From positions 1 to 6,127 of the forward strand of contig JAQXHW010000121.1 in the NCBI GenBank assembly GCA_029007475.1: 6,127 bases of DNA, written 5' to 3'. Positions 1 through 5,417 of the stretch are shown here, piece after piece. This DNA is from Oscillospiraceae bacterium (GTDB lineage: Bacteria; Bacillota; Clostridia; Oscillospirales; Acutalibacteraceae). A program made the position numbers and the translations under genes. Under the pieces are notes generated by a model, which had not been told where the DNA came from, made no database searches, and was given only the letters and a program-made list of their open reading frames with translations. Position 1 is the first letter of the stretch, and every line of letters begins with the position of its first letter.

Positions 1-490
1 CTACTTTCACCTTTATAACCTGAGATTTAATTTTATGGTTGTAGCTGAGCTTATCGTAAATACTCAGCCCCATATAGGCAATCAAGGTTGTTATAAGCAG
101 GGTGATAGGCGACACGTCGAAGTACACTGTATCATTGTAAATAACTACGCCCTTAGGATGAAAAATGAACTCAAAGAGTATAACAGTTCCGCAGAAAACA
201 AGACTTATTCCAAAGTAGGCAAGCGACCGTATCAGCAGTTTTCGAAAAGATGAAAATCCAAATGCCGTGAGTACAATAGCTAAAGCAGTAACAATTCGAT
301 AGAATACGGAAAAGAGGGTTGTGTAAAAGGGCAGGAATATTCCGAGAGTGATAAGTCCGCCAAAGAGACTTCCCAGAAGCAGCCTGAAGCCTTTGCTGTT
401 AATATGCAGAGTTTTTCGAATAGCATAAAGAATTATGTAATCAATGAACATATTGACGCAGACAAGACTGTCGATATATATGATTTGCAT
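1..490 (-). CDS. spoIIGA: SpoIIGA, sporulation sigma-E factor-processing peptidase (partial, N-terminal membrane domain)
   Basis: The minus-strand frame starts at an ATG (490-488) and stays open for 163 codons to the window edge. The product begins MQIIYIDSLVCVNMFIDYII and shows about five hydrophobic segments, near residues 2-24, 36-56, 61-79, 87-110 and 127-145. This matches the five-span N-terminal domain of SpoIIGA, including a short N-terminus with an I-Y-x-D start, a following N-x-x-x-D motif, and a Y-F-D-x-S-P-x-T-L-L motif at about 123-132 before the last span. In the family this domain anchors the protein in the mother-cell side of the sporulation septum, and a C-terminal aspartic-protease domain activates pro-sigma-E. 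Here the protease domain and catalytic Asp lie beyond position 1, so activity cannot be judged. The frame leaves the last span into a basic stretch (KIKSQVIKVKV) as expected at the domain junction. A GAGGGTGG ribosome-binding site precedes the start. sigE would be expected next. Identification rests on my recall of the family pattern, not on a search. Confidence 0.85.
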   Translation of the reverse strand, partial: MQIIYIDSLVCVNMFIDYIILYAIRKTLHINSKGFRLLLGSLFGGLITLGIFLPFYTTLFSVFYRIVTALAIVLTAFGFSSFRKLLIRSLAYFGISLVFCGTVILFEFIFHPKGVVIYNDTVYFDVSPITLLITTLIAYMGLSIYDKLSYNHKIKSQVIKVKV

Positions 491-494
491 GGTA

Positions 495-502
495 CCACCC
501 TC
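495..502 (-). promoter_or_regulatory. Ribosome-binding site of spoIIGA
   Basis: Read on the minus strand, GAGGGTGG lies four bases upstream of the ATG at 490-488, with its purine-rich core (GAGGG) about 7 bases away. It supports that ATG as the start over the in-frame ATG at codon 14, which lies inside the first hydrophobic segment. Confidence 0.6.
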
Positions 503-555
503 AATATTTTCCCACGGAAATCTCTGAAATTTTGTCACAATGAGTAGGTGAAAAA

Positions 556-581
556 AATCTTTCTTTTGCGTTAAAAAGATT
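556..581. repeat. Inverted repeat abutting the -35 box of the ATPase operon
   Basis: Arms AATCTTT (556-562) and AAAGATT (575-581) are perfect 7-base complements separated by 12 bases. The right arm overlaps the first two bases of the TTGACT -35 element (580-585). The position would suit a protein-binding operator, but the arms are AT-rich and one chance occurrence is possible. On the minus strand the right-hand side is followed by a run of T, but a stem with one G-C pair per arm is too weak for a convincing terminator. Confidence 0.35.
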
Positions 582-608
582 GACTATAACTATATACGGG
601 TATATAAT
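580..608 (+). promoter_or_regulatory. Sigma-A type promoter of the V-ATPase operon
   Basis: A -35 element TTGACT (580-585, five of six consensus bases) and a perfect -10 element TATAAT (603-608) are separated by the optimal 17 bases. Transcription would start near 614-616 and leave a leader of about 43 bases before the first ATPase gene. The leader is too short for a known riboswitch, and I see no attenuator hairpin in it. The surrounding DNA is AT-rich, as usual around vegetative promoters. This is the only strong rightward promoter I see upstream of the operon. Confidence 0.8.
591..606. repeat. Perfect inverted repeat overlapping promoter spacer and -10 box
   Basis: TATATAC (591-597), two central G bases, then GTATATA (600-606) form a perfect 7-2-7 dyad. 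It covers most of the spacer and four bases of the TATAAT box, so a protein bound there would compete directly with RNA polymerase. It lies close to the first dyad (556-581), and ACTATA is repeated directly at 583-588 and 589-594. No known operator consensus comes to mind, and AT-rich promoter DNA makes such dyads by chance. Confidence 0.4.
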
Positions 609-643
609 ACAGGATAACAAGTATCTTAGATGCTTTAACACAT

Positions 644-650
644 AAGGAGG
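644..650 (+). promoter_or_regulatory. Ribosome-binding site of the first ATPase gene
   Basis: AAGGAGG is a full Shine-Dalgarno consensus lying seven bases upstream of the ATG at 658. Its quality and spacing fix the start of the first operon gene. Confidence 0.85.
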
Positions 651-657
651 TTTTCTT

Positions 658-966
658 ATGGCTTTCAGTACGATAGATAAGGTACGCGAAGCAGAGCTCT
701 CGGCTCAGAAGGCTGTCGAGGAAGCTCAGCTCTCTGCGCAGCAGAGCGAGGCTGATACTCAGAAAGCGGCTGACGAATTAGTAGCAGCGGCTCTTGAGAA
801 GTCTAAGCTCGAAATTGCTCACCGAGAGGACAAAGCGAGAGCTAAAGCCGAGGAGATTATGGTAACTTCGAGAAACAGCTCTCTCCTTGAGGTGGAAAAA
901 CTCAAGCGCTCCTGCGAAGAAAAGCAGAGTGAGGTCAACCGCCGCGTACTTGAAATCATAATCTAA
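658..966 (+). CDS. ntpF: V-type ATPase peripheral-stalk subunit (G/H family, NtpF-like)
   Basis: A 102-residue, highly charged protein rich in Ala, Glu, Lys and Gln with no proline or membrane segment. It should be almost entirely alpha-helical. Residues 12-22 and 23-33 form an 11-residue repeat (AELSAQKAVEE then AQLSAQQSEAD), the hendecad periodicity known for the right-handed coiled coil of A/V-ATPase peripheral stalks. In the family this small subunit pairs with subunit E to form the stator stalks linking the catalytic head to subunit I, at the cytoplasmic face of the membrane. Sequence identity in this family is low, so the call rests on size, coiled-coil character and first place in the operon, directly before ntpI, as in E. 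hirae. It has a strong ribosome-binding site and is the first gene after the promoter. Databases may name it atpH or subunit G/H. Confidence 0.85.
   Translation: MAFSTIDKVREAELSAQKAVEEAQLSAQQSEADTQKAADELVAAALEKSKLEIAHREDKARAKAEEIMVTSRNSSLLEVEKLKRSCEEKQSEVNRRVLEIII
691..756 (+). repeat. Hendecad (11-residue) coding repeat in the stalk subunit
   Basis: Two adjacent 33-base units encode AELSAQKAVEE and AQLSAQQSEAD, sharing Ala, Leu, Ser, Ala and Gln at matching places. The DNA is also similar (both contain GAGCTCTC/CAGCTCTC-type segments), which suggests either a local duplication or simple selection for coiled-coil periodicity. It lies inside the ntpF gene. Confidence 0.5.
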
Positions 967-967
967 T

Positions 968-974
968 TGAGGTG
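968..974 (+). promoter_or_regulatory. Ribosome-binding site that sets the ntpI start
   Basis: TGAGGTG begins two bases after the ntpF stop codon and ends seven bases before the ATG at 982. An in-frame TTG at 967 would overlap this site and have no site of its own, so the ATG is the better start. Confidence 0.7.
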
Positions 975-981
975 TAAGCCT

Positions 982-3003
982 ATGGCAATACTTCAGATGC
1001 AAAGAATCAACATCTTTGCTTTGCAAAAGCACAGTAAAGCCCTTCTCGAAACCCTGCAGAGAGCAGGGGTTGTCGAGATAGAGCCTTTGGCGCTTTCCGA
1101 CAGCGTTTTCTATAAAGAGGACTCCTCCTCTTTATGCTCGGGATATCTGAGAAACGCGGCTCTTATGAGAAATGCTCAGGAGGTTTTGGAGTCTTATATT
1201 AAGTACAAAAAATCTCTTTTTCAGTCGCTAAAGGGCAGAATTCCCATAAGTCAGGAGGAGTATGAGCGCTGTGCCGCAAAAGCTAACGAGGTTGTAAAGT
1301 TTGCCTACGAATTAATAAATAATCAAAAAAGAATAATCGAAACAAAAGCTAAAATCGTAGCGGCAGAAAACAAGATTGAGTCCTTAATACCCTGGGAAGC
1401 CTTGGATGTGCCCATGACTCCCCAAAGCACAAAAACCTCAAGGACCGTTTTAGGTTCCTTTGCGGAGGCTATTGATCTTGAAACTTTAAGGCTCAGGCTT
1501 GCGGATATCCTGCCGGACATTGAGCTTTGTGACTTTGAGATTATCTCAAAGGATGATAAGCAGACCTGCGTTTTTGTAATCTGCCGTAACGAGTGTTATG
1601 ATGAGCTTATGTCGGCTCTGAGAAAGTTAGGCTTTTCGCTGCCTGCCGTGTCCTGTAAAACCTCTCCGAAAGAGGCAATTAAGGACTTAAAGGCGGATAT
1701 AGCTTCGTACGAAAAGCTGATTAAGGCCTACGAGGAGGAGATAATTTCCCATAAGGACAAAATCTCAATGCTCCGCTTTTTCGAGGATTACTACACCATG
1801 AAGGCGGATACCTACGCTCAGCTTGAGAATCTCTCTTACTCTCCCCACACCGTGGTCTTGACGGGTTATATTCCTAAGGATAAGTCCGAAAAGCTCTCAA
1901 AGCTTCTCTTCGAAAGGTATGACGCTCAAGTCGAGTGCGAGGACGTAGAGGGCGATGATGTACCCGTTGTAATTAAGAACAATAAGTTCAGCGAGCCGGT
2001 AGAGGGAGTATTGCTCTCATACAGCCCTCCCAAGAGGGGAGAGCTTGACCCTACGGCGATTATGGCGATTTTCTACTATATTTTCTTTGGACTTATGTTT
2101 TCCGACGCGGGCTATGGCTTGGTAATGTCTTTGGCTTGCTTTATTGCTGTCAAAGCCTTTAAGAACATGGAAAAGGGACTGAAAAGGTCGATAAAGATGT
2201 TCTTCTGGTGCGGAGTTTCAACCTTTATTTGGGGACTTTTATTCGGCAGCTTCTTCGGTGATGCGGTGAATGTAATTTTCGAGACCTTTGTGGGTAAAGA
2301 ACCGCCCAATATACCGGGAATTACAACCCCTATTTGGTTTAGTCCGACCTTACAGCCTACAACGCTTCTTATGTTCTCATTTGCCTTAGGTCTTGTCCAT
2401 CTCTATACGGGACTTATTTTGCAGGCTGTGAACTATATAAGAGATAAGCATTTCTTCTATGCAATCTTTGACGACCTTTCATGGATACTCTTAGTATCGG
2501 GCGGCGTCATAGCTTTACTTTCAACAGATATGCTTTCAGGTATGATGAACGGCTTTAAGCTGTCATCGGAATGGATGACCGTAGGAGGTATTATGGCGGC
2601 GATAGGCGCTGTGATAATTCTTATTTTCAGCGACAGAAACCGCAACCCCATAAAGCGGTTTATTAAGGGCGCATATAATCTCTACGGAGCAACAAGCTAT
2701 CTTTCCGACATTCTCTCGTATTCACGACTTCTTGCCTTAGGTCTTGCAACAGGAGTTGTGGCACAGGTGTTTAACCAGCTTGGCTCAATGTTCGGAAGCG
2801 GAGCTGTCGGAATAATCGTCTTTATCTTAGTGTTTATTATAGGACACGCTCTAAATATCGGAATAAACGCACTCGGTGCGTATGTTCATACAAACAGACT
2901 TCAGTTCGTAGAGTTCTTCGGAAAATTCTACGAGGGCGGCGGCAAAGAATTCACCCCCTACGAGGTCAAAACAAAGTATTATAATATCAAGGAGGATATT
3001 TAA
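982..3003 (+). CDS. ntpI: V-type ATPase subunit I (a subunit, membrane stator)
   Basis: A 673-residue protein, of normal length for bacterial subunit I. The start MAILQMQRINIFAL is typical, and residues up to about 350 form the soluble helical arm with coiled-coil stretches near 85-130 and 235-270. The membrane domain begins with D-P-T at about 356 and the conserved S-D-A-G-Y-G-L around 374-380. About seven to eight spans follow, near 357-385, 403-428, 458-483, 495-515, 531-549, 567-597 and a long hydrophobic stretch at 604-650. Arg582, in the S-D-I-L-S-Y-S-R-L-L-A-L-G-L-A motif, corresponds to the essential arginine that interacts with the ring carboxylate in this family. His622 and the R-L-Q-F-V-E-F-F-G-K-F-Y-E-G-G-G signature close the domain. 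It forms the ion half-channels next to the NtpK ring. It begins 15 bases after ntpF and ends 2 bases before ntpK. I see no frameshift or missing key residue. Confidence 0.97.
   Translation: MAILQMQRINIFALQKHSKALLETLQRAGVVEIEPLALSDSVFYKEDSSSLCSGYLRNAALMRNAQEVLESYIKYKKSLFQSLKGRIPISQEEYERCAAKANEVVKFAYELINNQKRIIETKAKIVAAENKIESLIPWEALDVPMTPQSTKTSRTVLGSFAEAIDLETLRLRLADILPDIELCDFEIISKDDKQTCVFVICRNECYDELMSALRKLGFSLPAVSCKTSPKEAIKDLKADIASYEKLIKAYEEEIISHKDKISMLRFFEDYYTMKADTYAQLENLSYSPHTVVLTGYIPKDKSEKLSKLLFERYDAQVECEDVEGDDVPVVIKNNKFSEPVEGVLLSYSPPKRGELDPTAIMAIFYYIFFGLMFSDAGYGLVMSLACFIAVKAFKNMEKGLKRSIKMFFWCGVSTFIWGLLFGSFFGDAVNVIFETFVGKEPPNIPGITTPIWFSPTLQPTTLLMFSFALGLVHLYTGLILQAVNYIRDKHFFYAIFDDLSWILLVSGGVIALLSTDMLSGMMNGFKLSSEWMTVGGIMAAIGAVIILIFSDRNRNPIKRFIKGAYNLYGATSYLSDILSYSRLLALGLATGVVAQVFNQLGSMFGSGAVGIIVFILVFIIGHALNIGINALGAYVHTNRLQFVEFFGKFYEGGGKEFTPYEVKTKYYNIKEDI
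2989..2995 (+). promoter_or_regulatory. Ribosome-binding site of the ring-subunit gene
   Basis: AAGGAGG, a full Shine-Dalgarno consensus, sits in the last codons of ntpI, ten bases before the ntpK ATG at 3006. The sites for ntpE, ntpC, ntpG and ntpA are weaker. This fits the higher copy number needed for the ring protein. Confidence 0.75.
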
Positions 3004-3005
3004 TT

Positions 3006-3482
3006 ATGGGTTTATTTTTAGCAATCTTAGGTGCAGCTATTGCAACCTTCATGGCAGGTATCGGTTCTTCAATCGGTGTTGGAAAAGCAGGCGTAGCCGC
3101 AGCAGGTACATTGGCTGAGGAGCCCTCTCTTTTCTCAAAGGTACTTATTCTTATGCTTCTTCCTGCAACACAGGGTATCTACGGACTTCTCGTTGCCTTC
3201 CTTACCCTTCAGGCAGTAGGCGTTATCGGCGGCGGTGCAGGTGAAATTTCTACCGTTGAAGGCGCTCTCTATCTCGCAGCATGTCTGCCCATAGCTTTCT
3301 CAGGCCTTTTCTCTGCAGTTCATCAGGGCAAGTGCTCCGTTGCAGGTATTCAGACAGTTTCAAAGAGAACAGATACAATGGGTAAAGCCCTCATTATTCC
3401 TGCAATGGTTGAGACCTACGCAATTCTTGCACTTCTTATTTCCATCCTCGGAATTAACGGTATTCAGGCTCTCAATCTGTAA
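3006..3482 (+). CDS. ntpK: V-type ATPase subunit K (c-ring proteolipid), predicted Na+-binding
   Basis: A 158-residue hydrophobic protein with four membrane helices, near 3-30, 46-73, 85-108 and 127-150. They are arranged as two fused hairpins, each with a Gly-rich first helix, as in E. hirae NtpK (about 156 residues). The second hairpin keeps the ion-binding carboxylate Glu136 in M-V-E-T-Y-A. The matching place in the first hairpin is P-A-T-Q-G-I-Y-G without a carboxylate, so there is one charge per four helices. Leu52, Thr55, Gln56, Tyr59, Gln107 and Glu136 match the residues that coordinate or surround Na+ in the E. hirae ring structure. This supports sodium rather than proton coupling, though it is an inference from conserved positions. 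The protein forms the rotating membrane ring. The gene has a consensus ribosome-binding site, and its Ala codons are mostly GCA (17 of 25) with no GCG, unlike ntpI next to it. Confidence 0.97.
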   Translation: MGLFLAILGAAIATFMAGIGSSIGVGKAGVAAAGTLAEEPSLFSKVLILMLLPATQGIYGLLVAFLTLQAVGVIGGGAGEISTVEGALYLAACLPIAFSGLFSAVHQGKCSVAGIQTVSKRTDTMGKALIIPAMVETYAILALLISILGINGIQALNL

Positions 3483-3492
3483 TAAAAGAGTA

Positions 3493-3504
3493 TCCTAAAT
3501 AGGA
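3493..3504 (+). repeat. Small inverted repeat overlapping the ntpE ribosome-binding site
   Basis: TCCTA (3493-3497), AA, TAGGA (3500-3504) is a perfect 5-2-5 dyad. As RNA it would form at best a four-pair stem with a four-base loop and would cover the AGGAGA (3501-3506) site of ntpE. It might lower ntpE translation relative to ntpK, but the stem is weak and the element could be chance. Confidence 0.3.
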
Positions 3505-3512
3505 GAATTACT

Positions 3513-4085
3513 ATGACCGGACTTGAAAAAATTCTTGCTGAGATTGCCGCAGACTGCAATCGTGCCTGCGAGGATATTAAAGATAAAGCGGATAAGAAGA
3601 ACGAGAGAACTCTTATTGCCGCGAAGCTAAAGGCGGCTAAAACCGTTGCCGACGGCAAAGAAGCCGGGGAGAAAAATGCTCAGAATATTATCGAAAGAGC
3701 AAAATCTGCCGCAGAGCTTCAGAGCCGTACAAGAATGCTTGAAACCAAGCAGGAGTGCATAAAAACTGCCCTTGAAAACGCAAGACAGTTTATTCTCTCA
3801 TTAAGCGACAAGGATTATTTTTCTCTCATACTTGAGATGCTCAGAAAGCAAGAGGTGAAAGAGGGCGGAGTTATTCGCTTCTCGAAGAGAGATTTAAGCC
3901 GTATTCCCAAGGACTTTGAAGCAAAGCTCCCAAAAGAACTGAGTCTTTCAAAGGAGCCCGTAGATATTGACGGCGGATTTATTCTTGTATTCGGTATGGT
4001 TGAGCTCAATTTGAGTTTCAAATCCATATTCAGCGAAAAAGCAGAAATTCTAAGTGATGAAGTTTCAAAAATTCTCTTTCAGTAA
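3513..4085 (+). CDS. ntpE: V-type ATPase subunit E (peripheral stalk)
   Basis: A 190-residue soluble protein, close to the usual length of about 190-200. Residues 1-100 are a charged, Ala/Lys/Glu-rich helix that should form the coiled coil with the NtpF-like subunit. The C-terminal globular part carries the family signature D-G-G-F-I-L (153-158) followed by a G-M-V-E-L-N-L-S-F stretch (161-169), which fits the conserved G-G-x-x-x-x-x-G-x-x-x-x-N pattern of subunit E that contacts the top of the catalytic head. Its start is set by AGGAGA at 3501-3506, six bases before the ATG. It lies 30 bases after ntpK and 11 bases before ntpC. Confidence 0.93.
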   Translation: MTGLEKILAEIAADCNRACEDIKDKADKKNERTLIAAKLKAAKTVADGKEAGEKNAQNIIERAKSAAELQSRTRMLETKQECIKTALENARQFILSLSDKDYFSLILEMLRKQEVKEGGVIRFSKRDLSRIPKDFEAKLPKELSLSKEPVDIDGGFILVFGMVELNLSFKSIFSEKAEILSDEVSKILFQ

Positions 4086-4096
4086 GGGGTGTAATT

Positions 4097-5074
4097 ATGT
4101 ATAAACCCAAGGATGAATATATCTATGCGGTTTCACGTATTCGCCACAGAGAAACAAAACTTTTCACAAAAAAACATATTGAGCAGATGATTTCCATGCC
4201 CGATGCAGAATCTGTGCTGAGATTTTTAGCTGAGCAGGGCTTCGGCGCTACGAATAAGCTCACAGAGGAAGTTGACCCCATAGATGCCGAGAGAGAAAAG
4301 CTCTGGGCGCTTATGAAGGAGCTTTTGGGAGATTTAGACTGCTTCGATTTTCTGCGAATACAAAACGATTTTCAAAATTTGAAAGCGGCAATAAAGGCTC
4401 AGTACAGCGAGCTTTCTACCGACGGACTCTTTATGAGCGGCTCTGTATATGACCCCGAGGAGCTTGCAAAAGCTATTGCCGAGAAGGACTATTCGTCGCT
4501 TCCCGAGGTTTTGAGAGAGGTTGGGGAAAACGCCCACAAAACCCTGCTTAAAACCGCCGACGGTCAGCTTTGCGATATGATAATTGACAAAGCCTGCCTT
4601 GAGACAGTTTATGCTTTCGGCAAGAAAAGCTCCGAGAAAATAGTAAGAGATTACTGTGAGCTTTTTGTTGCTTCCTCTAATATCAAGATTGCCGTACGAG
4701 GCTCAAAGCTGTTAAAATCTCAGAGCTTCATTCTCGATTCTCTTGCAGAGTGCGAAAGTCTTAATATTCGGACTCTTGCGAGTGCTTCCGCCAAAGGCTT
4801 TGAGGAGCTCCTGTCCTATCTCTCAACTACCGACTATAAGTGGGCTGTGGAGCATATTAAGGTCTCTCTCACTGACTTTGAGAAATACTGCGACAACAAG
4901 CTCATAGGTCTTTTGAAATCACAGAAAGCCGAACCGTTTACCTTGGGGCCTTTAGTTGCTTACGCCATAGCCAAGGAAAACGAGATAAAGGCAGTAAGGC
5001 TTATTCTGACGGCTAAAGAGAATGACCTTGCCGACTCGGTTATTCGGGAAAGGATAAGGGATATGTATGTATAA
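4097..5074 (+). CDS. ntpC: V-type ATPase subunit C (d-type rotor adaptor)
   Basis: A 325-residue soluble, helical protein of normal length. The start, with Y-I-Y-A-V-S-R-I-R-H-R-E at residues 8-19, follows the Y-x-Y-A-x-A-R-x-R-x-x-E pattern of the archaeal/bacterial C subunit, homologous to eukaryotic subunit d. The end (V-I-R-E-R-I-R-D-M-Y-V) is also typical. In the complex this funnel-shaped protein sits on the cytoplasmic face of the NtpK ring and receives the tip of the central shaft (NtpG/NtpD). The ribosome-binding site AAGGGGTG (4084-4091) overlaps the ntpE stop codon, which suggests coupled translation. The last 8 bases overlap the next gene. The only oddity is Ser in place of the frequent Ala before Arg-Ile-Arg, a mild change. 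Confidence 0.93.
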   Translation: MYKPKDEYIYAVSRIRHRETKLFTKKHIEQMISMPDAESVLRFLAEQGFGATNKLTEEVDPIDAEREKLWALMKELLGDLDCFDFLRIQNDFQNLKAAIKAQYSELSTDGLFMSGSVYDPEELAKAIAEKDYSSLPEVLREVGENAHKTLLKTADGQLCDMIIDKACLETVYAFGKKSSEKIVRDYCELFVASSNIKIAVRGSKLLKSQSFILDSLAECESLNIRTLASASAKGFEELLSYLSTTDYKWAVEHIKVSLTDFEKYCDNKLIGLLKSQKAEPFTLGPLVAYAIAKENEIKAVRLILTAKENDLADSVIRERIRDMYV

Positions 5075-5384
5075 GGTTGCAGTTATAGGAGATAAAGATA
5101 GTGTCTACGGCTTTGCCGCTTTAGGACTCTCGGTTTTCTTTGCCGATGAGGAAAACGAGGCAAGGACGATTTTTAAGAAGCTCACCTCACAGGACTATTC
5201 GATTATCTATATCACCGAGCGCCTTGCTTCGCTTTTGGAAGATGAAATTGAAAAATTCAGCTTCCAGCCCACACCTGCAATTATCCTGATTCCCGGTGTT
5301 CACGGTAACACAGGCAAGGGTATGGAGAGCGTGAAAAAGTCTGTTGAAAAAGCGGTAGGCTCTGATATTATCTCAGACGTTTAA
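5067..5384 (+). CDS. ntpG: V-type ATPase subunit F (NtpG, central-stalk regulatory subunit)
   Basis: A 105-residue protein of the usual length. It starts MYKVAVIGDKDSVYGFAALG, the family's near-invariant N-terminus with the G-D-x-D-S-V-x-G-F motif. It continues to an I-I-L-I-P-G strand (about 72-77) and a C-terminal helix ending K-A-V-G-S-D-I. Subunit F has a small Rossmann-like fold and binds subunit D on the central rotor axle; in E. hirae the DG pair stimulates ATP hydrolysis. The ATG lies 8 bases before the end of ntpC in a different frame. This, with purine-rich AAGGG at 5056-5060, points to translational coupling, which would help match the two rotor proteins. Confidence 0.95.
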   Translation: MYKVAVIGDKDSVYGFAALGLSVFFADEENEARTIFKKLTSQDYSIIYITERLASLLEDEIEKFSFQPTPAIILIPGVHGNTGKGMESVKKSVEKAVGSDIISDV

Positions 5385-5390
5385 TATAAT
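5362..5390 (+). promoter_or_regulatory. Possible internal promoter before ntpA
   Basis: A perfect TATAAT (5385-5390) begins directly after the ntpG stop codon and has CTGATA (5362-5367, four of six consensus bases) exactly 17 bases upstream. Transcription would start near 5397, just before the ntpA ribosome-binding site. It could add transcripts for the catalytic genes A, B and D. The -35 element is weak and lies in coding sequence, so this is only a candidate. Confidence 0.35.
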
Positions 5391-5417
5391 AGTTATCCCT
5401 CGAAAGGATGAATTAAT

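Noticed and set aside
35..253. Rightward 72-codon open frame at the left end
   Set aside because: It lies opposite the spoIIGA membrane domain, has no ribosome-binding site and a composition unlike a real protein. The minus-strand frame is longer, has a start with a binding site and matches a known family.
551..581. Rho-independent terminator on the minus strand
   Set aside because: The stem (AATCTTT/AAAGATT) is followed by T residues but is almost all A-T with a 12-base loop. It would also sit in the leader of spoIIGA, where a terminator is not expected.
967..981. TTG at 967 as the ntpI start, or ntpF-ntpI fusion by stop readthrough
   Set aside because: ntpF and ntpI are in the same frame with only one TAA (964-966) and five codons between them. 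However, the ATG at 982 has a well-spaced binding site and gives the usual family N-terminus, and the two products are separate proteins in all relatives I know.
778..1032. Minus-strand open frames opposite the ATPase genes (also 1323-1520, 2112-2309, 2457-2651, 3464-3658, 3815-4027, 4334-4537, 5678-5944)
   Set aside because: Each lies opposite a well-identified ATPase gene. I see no recognisable domain in any of them, and their content follows from the codons of the real gene.
2980..2985. TATAAT before ntpK as an internal promoter
   Set aside because: No acceptable -35 element lies 16-18 bases upstream and there is no extended -10 TG. The hexamer is explained by Tyr-Tyr-Asn codons at the end of ntpI.
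3483..3512. Transcription terminator between ntpK and ntpE
   Set aside because: There is no GC-rich stem and no T run after the small dyad, and the operon continues with the expected gene order.
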